Shown: positions 52,368 to 63,665 of the stretch, in pieces
Numbering within the stretch: the first letter of the stretch is position 1
Layout: the number at the start of each line of letters is the position of its first letter
Source: Nematopogon swammerdamellus
Taxonomy: Eukaryota; Arthropoda; Insecta; Lepidoptera; Adelidae
Length of the DNA: 64,000 bases
Reading direction: 5' to 3'
Assembly: GCA_946902875.1 (NCBI GenBank)
Contig: OX336348.1
Coordinates: forward strand, 12,921,741 to 12,985,740
The notes under the pieces: model-generated
The model's input: the letters and a program-made list of their open reading frames with translations, nothing else
Database searches by the model: none
Told to the model about the DNA's origin: nothing
Made by a program: the position numbers and the translations under genes

Positions 52368-52813
52368 AAGGCCCAAATAAGGTCCCGCTTTTGGGTTTTT
52401 CGCTGCGATCTCGAAAACAGTGCCCCGTAGAGAAAGATTGTCTTATACCGAATGGAAGCTCATAAAATTCTCTACACCTTTTATTCTATTCACTTTTTTC
52501 GAATTCCGAACCGTTTTCGAGCTACACGCTTAGGAATAGTGAAAATTTTCGAAAAATGGATTTTTACCTCATATTTCTCATCAAACATTCCTTCATATCG
52601 TCTAAACTATTCACCTGAGAAAGATATTGCGAAACAAAAAGTTATAGAGAATTCAATTCCCTTCAATAGTGTATATACATATGCTAATTTATCTCCAGTC
52701 GGTCAACAGTTGCACCAATTTTAAGTTTTTTTGTAAAATTTCATCATTTTCAGAAAAAGTTGTTTTGATCATTCCTGAGCCACAACTATCGTTTGTTACA
52801 GCTATGTACCATC
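52368..52813. other. Unassigned stretch
   Basis: No gene. The ORF at 52,452-52,724 has no recognisable domain. A generic A/T-rich repeat is likely. Confidence 0.4.
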
Positions 52814-53167
52814 TAATAATATGTCACACTTAGAAGCGGGTTAAATGCAGTAAATGGAAATCATGTCACTGGAAGAAATGGAAAATTGTATTTTATACAT
52901 AATAAATAAAAGTGTGTTATATAAAAGGTAAGTAATTTTATTTTATTTTAATAAATCATTGTATTACTTCCAAGAAGTTTCATCCTCTTTGGACGTGAGG
53001 GCCCTGGTAAGGGTTCTTCCTCCATGGCATCTTCATCCTCAGTGGTGGGTGGTTCTTGATGAAGGGCCTCTGCGTGCTGTTTAGCTGCGCTCTCAGTTGG
53101 TGGGCGCGAACTAATTTCAGGCTATATACTAGCCACTGACCTCATAAACGACTGGAAGCGGTACTGG

Positions 53168-53706
53168 TTGAGAGAGGTCTGTCTTGCTGGTGCCCACTCC
53201 TTCCACCCAAGACATCCCGCTACTGAAACCCGGCCGAGGAAAACCAAAACAATAGTACTGTCCACCCAAGAGATGCAGCAGCGTAGATTTGAACACATCC
53301 TGTTCTTACATTCATCTACCGGCTGCGACACAACATCTGCAATTTTAAGGAGAAGTAAAGTGGGCTTCTTAAAATTGTACTTGAAGTCGGAAGTCATCAA
53401 GGAAGCGGCAGTGATCTTTTGCAACCCCGCCTCCACTCACGGCGAGGTTGAACTGGCTGGCTCAAATGGTATGGGGCACCAACAAGACAGACCTCCCTCA
53501 ACCAGTACATCTTCCAGTCGTTTATGAGGTCAGTGGCTAATATAAAGCCTGAAATTAGCTCACTCCCACCGACTGAGAGCGCAAGTAAACAGCACGCAGA
53601 GGCCCTTCATCAAGAACCACCCACCACTGAGGATGAAGATGCCATGGACGAAGAACCCTTACCAGGGCCCTCGCGTCCAAAGAGGATGAAAACTTCTTGG
53701 AAGTAA
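53168..53706 (+). pseudogene. Fragment of an uncharacterised GCDTT-motif protein
   Basis: The frame reads HILFLHSSTGCDTTSAIL, then GFLKLYLKSEVIKEAA, and after a frame change SLNQYIFQSFMRSVAN, a Ser/Pro/acidic tail and PGPSRPKRMK-stop at 53,706. The FLH..TGCDTTSA string recalls multicopy uncharacterised invertebrate proteins. I cannot assign a biochemical role. The C-terminal part is repeated inverted at 52,960-53,215. Its poly(A)-like downstream region and copy number suggest a transposon gene. Confidence 0.5.
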
Positions 53707-53808
53707 AACAATGAATAATTATTAAAATAAAATAAAATTACTTACCTTATAATAACAAACTTTTATTTATCATCTATAAAATACAATTTTCCATTTTTTC
53801 AAGTGAAA

Positions 53809-54193
53809 TTTTTTTTTTATGGAAACTGACACGGTTGGCTACATCACCTACAACATCCGTGATGTCAGCCCATAACATCGGGTGAACTAGGTGCCATGTC
53901 AGTGCTTCCCCCTTTGATCGTGCCGGCTACACTGAACTGGTCGGAAAACACAAACTATTTACATAGCCGTTTAGACCGACGTTTCATTCAGTGCGGTGGT
54001 ACCAACCCGGGCGGGTTAAACCCTACCACCAAGTAAGATTAGGAGGTAGGGGACCTACAGTTTTACGTGGAATCCGAACCTCGGTCAGCCTCCAACGGTC
54101 AGCGGTCACCCATCCAAGTACTGACTGCACCCAGCGATGCTTAACATTCAATAGCGACAGTTGACTGTCTGCACCACTGAGCTATCGAGGCTG
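53809..54193 (-). mobile_element. Composite SINE copy 4, reverse
   Basis: Complete reverse copy: T-run at 53,809-53,819, body, B box, 5S-like block (ACCCATCCAAGTACTGACTG) and head ending GAGGCTGA. It is very close to copy 1 and inserted in the right arm of the inverted repeat. Confidence 0.8.
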
Positions 54194-54268
54194 ACCAAAG
54201 ATGCTGGCATGATTAACATGATTTTCATTTACTGGATTTAACCCGCTTTCAAGTCTGACATATTATTA

Positions 54269-55720
54269 AACTCTTTGAAAACACCAAAAAACAAAGGCGG
54301 GTCACAGGTAAGTATCACAAATAATTGAAGAAAACACCATGAGCAAACAAAACGTATAACAACCACAAACCACACTTAACTTGATTAACAAAAATTATAA
54401 ACTATCTGTACCGCACCGTTCTTTCAGTGTTCCCAGATCAGTTATACCAATTCCCTCCAAACCATTAGAAAAAACCTCCAGTTTCCCATATTTTCTAAAA
54501 TACAAACCTCTTACCAAGTTAATTCTCAAAAAAGGATAGGTACCTATTAGTCGTCTGGTTCCAGTATGCCACCGCTGACGGTACGGTTATGTATGATGTA
54601 TGAATGACGTAACAGCTATCGGTACCGTCGACAAAAAAGTCGGATAGACGAATGCTCCCGCCGCCACCAGGTGTTAAACTGAACTGTCGTTATTTCGTAT
54701 TTCAGGCATGTACTACCATGTAATAATAATTCTACGTAATTAAGTGACATGACTAGTGAAGCTAGCGCACACGTCATAGTCTTATTACTATTCCTTTTTT
54801 TACTCGTATTGGCATTTGAACACAACAAATGTTAGTAATAAAACAAATAACACAAAAAAAAACAAAATTCGTACACGCGCGAGGGGTAGGTAGCTCAATT
54901 ACACATATAATACGGGCGTGGCTACGCGGTATTATATTCTTTGGCTACGCCACAGCGATACTAACGCTACTGAGCTAGGCGTCAGCGGGTGTGGCGTGCG
55001 TGAGGCGCGATGTGCGGAAGCGCGGGCTGATGTAGCGGCAAACCAGCAATAGACAAGTAATACTTACTAATAAGGATAATAGGGAAAGAAAGGATGAACG
55101 AGTGAAACTAAACTATTGTTATTTATTAACATCTAAATACTAGTTCACGACGTGGTTTTGCTTTAAAATGAAAACCTCCGGAAAACCTAAATTTTTACGA
55201 AAATCCTTCATTTCATTGATTTTATATTGCTCCAGAAACCCGAAAACGAAATACCTCCAGTTTTGGAGGAAACCTCCATATCTGACAACACTGCGTTACT
55301 TTCGTCCTTGATTGACCCGCCATCTATGAACAGGATCTCAAAGTACTTTTGCACGTACAATTTTCATAGAAATAAATTTTGTACTGACTGTACAGACCCT
55401 GGATCCCGGAATTCCCTAGCTAGACCAAATCTAGCTGACTATTAGTTGAATATGTACGCACTCGTCTCGCACGTAGGTACTATGCAGTAAGTAGGTAAAT
55501 ACGCGTGCATGTGTTGATGAATTTACAGATTACACGCATAATGTAAAGTAAAAATATCAGAAACCCATTAAAACAAACAACAAAATGTTAAACAGTCCAA
55601 TATTTCCTAAAGTATACGTTTTTCATAAAAAGTTGTAAGATGAAAATATGATTAAATTTCGGCAAAAAACACGATTCCGCTTTTATTTTCTTTTAAATTC
55701 TATAAAAAAAAATTATGCAA
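54269..55720. other. Unassigned interior of hAT-like element
   Basis: No transposase seen. The ORF at 55,227-55,445 has no domain. ACCTCCAGTTT words recur (54,474 and 55,252). 54,870-55,030 is GC-richer. Confidence 0.4.
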
Positions 55721-56572
55721 TTTATAGTGAAATTTTCACTGCAATTTTGCAGAAAAATTGCAAAATTGCACTGCAAAATTGCAGTGAAATTTATGTGCAA
55801 AATTCCCGCTTGCATCACTAGTCCGGAGTCTGCAGATCCTCCAGACACACGCCACCACTAAGTGAGGACGCCTTGTCGTGGCGTGGTGGCTTGCGAGTGT
55901 AGAGCTGTTTAACCTCTCGTGACCAGAACTGGTGACTGACTCGTTGGAGGGTAACGTGGCTAACACTTCACCAAGAGCTTCACCTGCGAGCATTGCAACG
56001 GGCGGCAAAGCCGCGGTCTATATCCAGCCCATCCTCACAAACCCAAAACCCAACCGTCACCGGCCTACCTGCCTCACCCCAATCCCATTCTGACCCGTAC
56101 TGCGGGGTGGTGTGTGACAGCCACTCCGTTTACGTCCGTCACCCGCGTGTTTGTGCCGTGCGTGGAAACCCGTGAGGGGGGAGAAGGGGATCCTGGTAGC
56201 TGAGCATCTCGGAGAGGTGCAACACGCTGCTTCGGCCCTAGATTCATCCCAAAACGGGAGGTCGCAGTGTAGCCGCACTGCGATCAATCGGCTGTGGTAT
56301 CCCGTCGGAGGGCTGCTGGCTAGAACCCTCAGGGAGGCGCGACCGCAGTGGGCCGGCACGGTTTGGGGCTTTGCTGTGACTGCCTAGCCCACTCCGCTGC
56401 TGTCACTCACTCGTGGTCGGGTCACCCGGAGTGTGGACCGCTCGTACCTCTTGCTTCTGGAGGACGAACCGTTCCGAGTTCTATACTCCCTGGTGAAGCT
56501 GGTGCTAAGGCATCCCCTATTGCGGACTCGGTAGTGGGTGGGAAGCCAGGGGGCGAAGAAATAAAAGAACAC

Positions 56573-58033
56573 ATGTCGGAAGCAAATAATAAACAGTCAC
56601 AAAACACAAAACAAAATAAAAATAAAAATAAAAAGATGTCGGAGACCGCGGATACATCGGCTGTAGTCCCGGCCAAAACATCGGGCGCCACGCCCGTACC
56701 ACCGATAGCCACTGCTAGCGCCTTCAGCATGGGACCGCTAGCGGCGGCCATTGCGGCAGACCAAGCAGGTCCCGACACTTGGGCAGAGACCGCTCGCTTG
56801 CGCAAAAAACCGGCAAATGCCAAGCGCCGCCAGCGACAGAAGAAGCAGCTGGCGCTGAAGCGCGGACGTCTGGAACAGAGGAGGCAGGAGTCGGCTGGTC
56901 AAGCTGTTTCAGCCGCAGGGTCTGCCTTCCCTCCCACCCCCCAGACATCCCAGCTGTCTTTAGCCCTCGGGCTGAAGTACGGCAGGGAGGGACACACTAC
57001 CCCAATAGGTCGGGTAGGTGGGAGACCATTGCCGGTGGCCCCCGGCACCAGCACAGGTGGTTTTACCACGCCGTACAAGCGGAATCGGACGGACGAGGAT
57101 CCATCACCGCGGGGGGGGGGATCAAAGCGTCAACGGGACGGGGCAGGCCAACCCAGGAAAGTCTCGTACGCGGAGACGATGAACTCCCACCTGAGGGTGG
57201 CGGTCACGACGGCCCCTTTCGCGGAATTCACTCCAGCACAGGCGGACCTTGTGAAGAAGACGCTTGAAAACAAATCTTTCCTCGCATCCATAACCCCCAA
57301 CGCCGAGGGACTCCACTTTCGTGGTATGCCATTCGTGGGGGATGGAGTGCTCAAACTGAACTGCGAGGACGATCGTACACTGCGGTGGCTGTAGCGCACA
57401 GTCGAGGAGACTGAATCCCTATGGGAGGGCTGTAAACTACAGGTGTGCAGGCAGGATCAGATCCCGCGCTTGGTCAGGGCGGCTCTGTTTGTGCCCGACT
57501 ATGAAGATGGTATGACAGAGCTGCAATTGGCCCTACAAAACCAAAATGCCTGGTACTGTATGCGCTCGTGGGAGCTCACCTTCCACGAACGCAGAGGTGA
57601 CCAGCCAGGCATCTTCCTCTGCTTTGGAATCCCCCTCAGGGAGGTCCAAAAGGTTCTGATGAGGAACAGAACGGTGTTCTACAAATTGGGTACAATTTAC
57701 ATCAGGTTCTTCGATGGGGGCAAGCTGAGCGATCAGCCGCCCAAATCAATGATGGACTTTTTACATAAGGACAAAAGCACAGAACAGACAGACAGTGACA
57801 TGACAAAGACGAAGGGGGAGGCAACCACTTCCGGGGAGACCATGGCAGAGGATGCCCTCCTCAACTCGCCGGCGCAAACACCGGACCCAGTTGTGGAAGA
57901 GGTGTTGCAACCGAATGAGTACACAATGCCAGTCCAAGGGTCGGACTCGGATACTGATACGGACGACACCATGGTGGAGGAAGACGCGGTTGGAACGCAC
58001 CAAAAGACGGGTGGGAGGGGTAAAGACCCATAG
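56573..58033 (+). pseudogene. LOA/I-like LINE ORF1 (DUF4780-like)
   Basis: One frame, open from at least 56,348, is interrupted by a single TAG (57,392-57,394) and continues in the same frame to TAG at 58,031. I chose the ATG at 56,573 because the sequence before it looks like leader. The N-terminal half is low complexity and basic (KRRQRQKKQLALKRGRLEQR). From 57,395 a folded domain (FVPDYEDGMTELQLALQNQN, WELTFHERRGDQPGIFL) resembles the DUF4780 domain found in insect LINE ORF1. It probably bound element RNA. Confidence 0.7.
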
Positions 58034-58038
58034 TTCCA

Positions 58039-61000
58039 ATGGCGTCTAAACCTCACACACCAAATAGTACACATATAATACAAGCCAATCTTCAGCATAG
58101 CCAGGTGGCTACGGCCACCCTGCGCAGACAGCTGGAGACGTGCACGCGTACCATTGCCCTAATCCAAGAGCCGTGGATCAGGAGTGGCAAGGTATGCGGT
58201 CTCGGAAGCTTGGGAGGCACAATATTCCAAAATGTAAATGACAGTGGCCAAGGCCCAAGAACATGCATCTACGTGCCAAATTGTATAAAGGCTGAGATGA
58301 TTACACAGTTCTGCTCCAGGGACCTAACATCCATCAGAGTCCGGGGGGAGACCAAGACAGAAGTACCGCAAGTAGTGGTAGCCTCAGCCTACCTGCCAAT
58401 AGACGCTGCTACGCCGACGCAAGAACTGGTGGACCTGGTTGCCTTCTGTGAGGAAGGCAAACAATAAATCATCGTCGCAGCAGACACAAACGCCCACCAC
58501 ACGATCTGGGGGAGCTCCACCACAAACAAAAGAGGTGAGGATTTCTCAGACTTCCTATTTTGCACTACCTTAAACATCTTAAACACGGGAACAGAACCAA
58601 CTTTTGTCACTTCCAGATGCCAGACAGTCATAGATGTCACACTAGCCTCAAACGAGACTACTGAGCACATCTGTGGCTGGCACGTGTCAGAAGATGCATC
58701 CTGCTCGGACCATAGATGGATCTGTTTCGACTTACATGTGAGCTTTCAGGGACCAGCACCAAGGAGGTTCCCAAGGAAAATGGACAAAGCCAAATTCCTT
58801 GGCGGTGTACGAGACAGATTAGGCGATGGTGAAGCACCAGGGTACATAGAAACGACAGATGAGATAGAATCGTGGGTAAATACCATCACTTCTACGCTCA
58901 TCGAAAACTACCACCTATCCTGCCCGCTAAGGGCATGCTCCAGCACCACCGGCAAAAGCAAAAGTTGGTGGAGCCCTAAGCTGAAGCAACTTGTGGCGGT
59001 GACTCATTGGGCACATTACACATTTCATGACAGTGCAGCAAGGTGGGGCACTTTCCCCCACGCGCCCGCGGACTTACGTGCCCTACTAGTACCACCACGT
59101 CGCCCCAGCTCCTCAGTCTTCGGCTAAGCAACCTAACGTGTATACGTGCACTGCGCCTGAGCATCCGGCTCGCGCTAACGTGGTGCTTGTGGGCAATATA
59201 AAGTATTAACCTAAACTGTTGCGTTTACTTTAGCTCCCACACACCGAGACTCAAGTTAAGTGGACACGGACATATATTACTTATATCACTGCAACACTTA
59301 CAAACTCAAAAGGAAGGTAAGAAAACTCTTTAATAGGGCAAGAAACACACGCACGGATACAGACTGGGAGCGCTATAAGGCGGCACAGTCGGAGTACAAC
59401 AAGGACATCAGGGCGCACAAAAGACGGTCGTGGAGAGGCTTCTGTGAAGGTATAAAAAGAACAAGTGAGGCAGCCAGAATCAAGAAGTTACTCTCTAACG
59501 ACCTGGGAAACCTGAGGAAGTCAGACGGGACATACACACAGGACGACTCGGAAACATGCGAGGTATTACTGGTAACCCACTTCCCAGGACTGCATCTTAG
59601 TCAGGACGCGGAATGGGTGGATCCGGAACACAATGCCCCCACAGCACCAGAATGGACATCAGCCGAAAGGATAGTCGCCGACAACAAGGTGAGATGGGCT
59701 GTAAACAGTTTCCAGACCTTCAAGGCAGCAGGCCTCGACGAGATCTTCCCGGGGCTCATGCAGTGGACCATAGACATCACAACACCTATACTAGTCGACA
59801 TATTTAGGGCGTGTCTTGCGCACAAATATGTCCCCAGACCATGGAGAGAGGTAAAAGTAGTGTTCCTTCCAAAACCAGGTAGGGACGACTACACGCTGGC
59901 AAAATCGTATAGACCGATCAGCCACACCTCCTTTCTCCTTAAAACCCTGGAAAGGCTCTGCGACAGGGAAATCAGAGACATAACCATAGTCAGAAATCCC
60001 CTTCACGCTAACCAGCATGCCTACACTCCAGGAAAATCAACAGAATCTGCACTTCACTGCGTGGTATCAAAGATAGAAAGTGCCATAAGCAATAAAAACT
60101 CAACCGTAGGAACCTTCATTGACATAGAAGGTGCCTTTGACAGAACTACCTTCATCAGTATCAGAGCAGCCCTAGCTAGATTTGAAGTCGATCCAACAAT
60201 TACAGACTGGATCGATAACATGCTCAAGCTTAGGGCCGTCCAATTTACCATTAACAACACAACGAGGGGGGTGGTAGCTAGGGGCTGCCCCCAGGGCGGC
60301 GTACTGTCGCCCCTACTCTGGAACTTAGTAGTTGATGATCTCATTAGGCAACTGAACGAGAATGGCTACTACACGATAGGATACGATGACGACCTGGCAA
60401 TCCTAATAAATGGATTATTTGAGGGAACCCTGTGCAACATGACTCAGGGCGCCCTCAGGATCGTCGAAAAATGGTGTGAGGACTATTCACTTAATGTTAA
60501 CCCCAGCAAAACAGAGATGGTCCTTTTCACCAACAGAAGGAGACTGGGCGCTATGCAGCTTCCCAGACTCTTCAACACACAACTGACTCTATCGCCAGAG
60601 GTAAAGTATCTAGGTGTAATCCTAGACTCCAAACTCAACTGGTCGAAACATCTGGAATACAAGCTAAAGAAGGCAAGCATATCCTTCTGGCAATGCCAGA
60701 GGCTCATGGGTAAATCATGGGGTCTCCGGCCAAAGATTTCTCTCTGGTTATATACAGCAGTCATCAGACCTACGGTAACATATGGTGCAGTAGTCTGGTG
60801 GCCCAGGACAAAGCTGAGAACAGGAGTCGAGAAGCTACAGCGACTCCAAAGACTGGCGTGCGTGGCAATAAAAGGTTGCATGCGCACAACTCCGACTACA
60901 GCTATGGAGGTAATACTATCTTTAGTACCACTAGACCTGTACGTACAACACGAGGCTGCGTCAGCGGCGGTGAGACTCAGAACTATGGGACTCTGGCACA

Positions 61001-61977
61001 CTAACGCCACACTGCCACACACAAAGCTTCTTCAGAAGGTAACAGCGGAGATACCGCTACTGGCGGCCTGCTGTGACCGCATAACCAAACTGTACGTATT
61101 TGAGAGATCATACACTATCAACCTGGCCGGAGAGGCCAAAGACCAAGCAGAGGAGCTACGCATATACACCAATGGCTCCAAGACAGGCACAGGTGCTGAA
61201 GCGCACTCCCTGGACCTAAACATCAACAGGTACACTTACCTCGGACAACACAACTCAATATTCCAGGTAGAATGTGTTGGGATCATTGAAGCAGCCACAA
61301 TAGTGGCCCAGCGGAACATGGAGGGACACAGCATCAAGATACTGTCGGACAGCGCCTCAGTACTAGCGGCGCTGAACGGCAGTATAATGAGCTCAGGACT
61401 TATCCATCAATGCCACCTCGCGCTGGAGGCCATTGCTACAAGAAACAAGGTAACGCTACAGTGGATAAAGGGCCACAGCGGATCCCGGGGGAACGATGCT
61501 GCTGATGAACTCGCGAAAAGGGGATCCAGTAGCAAACCTGAAGGACCCGAACCTCTAGTACCACTACCACACAACCAACTGAAAAGTTGGATACACAAAC
61601 GTACGTATCAACTACACATAGACAGATGGGCAGCGGGCAGTGACTGCAGACAGGCGAGGGAGGCAATGGCGAAGCCGGACCTCCGTCTCGCCAAGACGCT
61701 GCTCCGTGTCCATAGATCAAAACTACGCATAGTGATAGGTATGCTTACTGGTCACTGTACACTTAACAGACACCTCTATGTAATTGGAGTAACGGACAGC
61801 CCACTGTGCAGAGCATGCCTGCAGGCGGACGAGACACCCACCCACGTGCTGCTGGAGTGCGAGGAGTTGGCAGACATAAGGGCGAAGGAGCTGGGAGGCC
61901 CTACTACACTTCGAGAGGCGTGCCAGGACCCAAGGAGAGTGTGCCGCCTCCTGGAAGAACTCGGCTGGTTGGATTAA
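58039..61977 (+). pseudogene. LOA/I-like LINE ORF2: endonuclease, RT, RNase H
   Basis: ATG five bases after the ORF1 stop. APE endonuclease: ANLQHSQVATATLRRQLE, LIQEPWI, then TAA (58,465-58,467), IIVAADTNAHHTIWG and CSDHRWICFDL. A roughly 300-bp insertion follows at 58,993-59,295. RT: FLPKPGRDDYTLAKSYRPIS, FIDIEGAFDRT, GCPQGGVLSPLLWNLVVDDL, GYDDDLAI (YDDD in place of YADD). RNase H: RIYTNGSKTGTGAEA, where the first catalytic Asp of the usual TDGS is Asn, then ILSDSASVLAAL and GNDAADELAKRG. A C-terminal zinc-knuckle-like stretch CRACLQADETPTHVLLEC. Mobile once, now dead. Confidence 0.85.
58993..59295. mobile_element. Small LTR-like insertion in LINE ORF2
   Basis: Between KLKQL (58,990) and YKLKRKVRKLF (59,297) the frame contains about 300 bp unlike a LINE. 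It starts TGTGGCGGTGACTC and ends CACTGCAACA, with ACTT at both junctions. It has CAATATAAAGTATT near 59,194. TG...CA ends plus a 4-bp duplication and TATA fit a solo LTR. It adds a frame-preserving length. Confidence 0.45.
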
Positions 61978-62220
61978 GGCCGCAGGACGCGCAAAAGGCC
62001 TGCATGGAAGCGGGCTTAGGCGCGGAAAACGAGTCAACCATCATCATCATCCTCCAGACACGACGCCGGGAAGGTGCGGAGGCCTCAGCAGTGGTAGCAC
62101 CTTACAAGCAAGTACAAGGGTACAAGTTGTACCCACATTTTTAGCATGCGGCCAGGTGGCCGGTTTAGTAAATTTACGTCGAAGAAGTCGATAGAAAATA
62201 TGACGCTGCCCGCACGAGAC

Positions 62221-63150
62221 GCGGGGCTCTGCGCTGAAGGCGCGTAAGGCCTGCGGTAGGGGCAGAGAGGTGCACGAGGTTGGAGGAACACTTGGTGAAA
62301 AAATATATAAAAATACCGGTAGAACCGCTTCTAGTGCGCCGTACGGTGTACCCGGACGAACGCCAGCAGAGCGCAGCTCGTCACCGTTGTTAGCGAGGCG
62401 GTGACCGAGAGGTAGGTCTCGGGGCTGCGAGGTGCACGGGTAGCCGTGCACGTTGTGAAAATATGGCGGCTGGAGGCCTAGCGCAACTGTCGAAGAACAG
62501 CACAGAACCGAGCGCGGAGCACTTGTCGCGAGGTAGGTCGGACGTAGAAAAAGAGCCGTTAAGCAGCTAGTACCGGGATTTATAGGGGATTTAAACTTGC
62601 TAGTTATTTTTCTAAAACGGAAGAATGGAATATTCTCGAAAAGAAACTAATGAATGACATATCCGGTTTGACAGTGCACAGTCACGGTTTGTTTGCCGCT
62701 GACTACCGCGAGGAACACTCGTGCTGTCTCGCTCTTCGGCGGCTGTCAGGCGGGAAGGAGAGGGCACGCGCTGGTCGAGAAACAGACCGCTATGTTTGCG
62801 CCTATAGTGCTGCCATGTTGTGCAAATCTGTTGACCCGCAATATGCTATGAAAATTAAATATTTGTTAGTTTGTAATTTTTATGTTGAATAGTGTAAGAC
62901 GGTGTCGTACGTTACTGCATCTGCCACAGTTGTGGTTAGTGATAGCTTAACGTACCACCGCTATGTTTTAAGTACTGAAGTTCGTTCAGATGACGTTAGT
63001 GTGAAATATGGTATGATGATAGATACCCTTGTATGTCAGGTGACTGTAAAATGCGGCAACACCACTGGTGTTGTTGTAGATTGGTAAACCGTATTTGAAA
63101 TAATGTGGTGATTGTGCGCTCGTTAGAAAACGATACAGTACATCGTTACA
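62221..63150 (-). repeat. Right inverted arm of the 16.3-kb element
   Basis: Inverted copy of 46,824-47,775, very similar throughout. Small differences include a deletion of about 18 bp near 62,777. Outside it AGAT and the last 10 bp of the RLE LINE follow. Confidence 0.85.
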
Positions 63151-63164
63151 AGATCCACACCTTC

Positions 63165-63665
63165 CTGTAGTGTTATTGTGATGATTTGTTCATCTATTGC
63201 ATTCTCGTTTAGGTATTGTTGGATTTCTTCTGTAACAGTGATACATGGATCTTTTGTTATAAGTGCGTAATATGTTGTCTTCGAGCTGTCGTTTTCCTTC
63301 TTGAATTTAGTTTTTTTAGTATAACTGTGGTTGACCCTCTATCGGCTCGTGTAATGATTATGCTGTTATCGAATTTTAGGTTTTTAGTGTTTTTTGTTCA
63401 TTTGTGGATACATTTTGTTTGGAATTTTGTAGTATGTTAGTGTAGCTGTCATTAGTCAATTTCGTCAAAACATTTGTCATAAAGATTTCGATAGGGTGAT
63501 GGGGCGGAAGTGCCGGGGGTTCATTTTTGAAGGCTCTTTGAATTTTTCTATGCTCTCGTGCAATTTTTCTGCGTTATTGTTTTGATTGGGTTGTTTGCTC
63601 CAGTAGAATAAAAAAAGAGTTTGACACTGACACCTTAGCCATTATATATTAATATATTTTTTCCA
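63165..63665 (-). pseudogene. Penelope-like element, 5' part
   Basis: The minus strand reads NEQKTLKNLKFDNSIIITRA and DRGSTTVILKKL, the N-terminal region of Penelope RT proteins, then after frame changes EIQQYLNENAIDEQIITITL up to 63,165. That frame continues directly into QLLPPKLRTPHF at 42,074. Upstream, 63,612-63,665 is an inverted copy of the 3' terminal repeat at 40,400-40,440 (AAGGTGTCAGTGTCAAAC / reverse), as often seen in Penelope elements. Confidence 0.7.

Larger units (their letters stand above)
52814..54268. repeat. Large inverted repeat carrying a gene 3' end
   Basis: The arms 52,814-53,215 and about 53,455-54,268 are inverted copies (GCGGGTTAAATGCAGTAAAT against ATTTACTGGATTTAACCCGC). 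A SINE lies in the right arm. The duplicated sequence is the 3' end and C-terminus of one ORF, so an end of that gene was copied in inverse orientation. Confidence 0.85.
47976..55820. mobile_element. hAT-like element, composite
   Basis: The ends TAGAGATGCAA (47,976) and TTGCATCACTA (55,820, i.e. TAGTGATGCAA inward) are flanked by the same octamer GTCCGGAG (47,968-47,975; 55,821-55,828). TAG(A/T)GATG ends and 8-bp duplication are typical of hAT. Subterminal parts share GCAGTGAAA words. A second end-like sequence (TTGCATCACTA) lies at 50,616-50,626. No hAT transposase is recognised. The interior is filled with arrays, LINE and SINE insertions and an inverted gene fragment. Confidence 0.8.
55850..62100 (+). 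mobile_element. LOA/I-like LINE with RNase H
   Basis: It has a 5' leader (about 55,850-56,570), ORF1 (to 58,033), ORF2 (58,039-61,977) and a 3' UTR with an ATCATCATCATCC tail near 62,041-62,053. Only a few nonsense changes and one 300-bp insertion separate it from full coding capacity. It is inserted inside the 16.3-kb element, near the right arm. The presence of RNase H after RT separates it from CR1 and jockey and suggests the LOA or I group. Confidence 0.75.
46824..63150. mobile_element. 16.3-kb element with long inverted arms and AGAT duplication
   Basis: Both ends read TGTAACGATGTA inward and are flanked by AGAT (46,820-46,823; 63,151-63,154). Outside, the RLE LINE tail continues without loss (AGCTTAGAT | CCACACCTTC). 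Arms of about 0.95 kb (46,824-47,775 and 62,221-63,150) are strongly similar and inverted. The interior contains a hAT-like element and a LOA/I-like LINE, both apparently later insertions. TG start, 4-bp duplication, TATAAAA near 47,411 and a tRNA-Lys-like 18-mer recall an LTR retrotransposon, but LTRs should be direct, so the class is unresolved. Confidence 0.7.

Noticed and set aside
62650..62892. 80-aa ORF MNDISGLTVHSHGL in the inverted arm
   Set aside because: Mirrored in the other arm with indels that change the frame; no domain.
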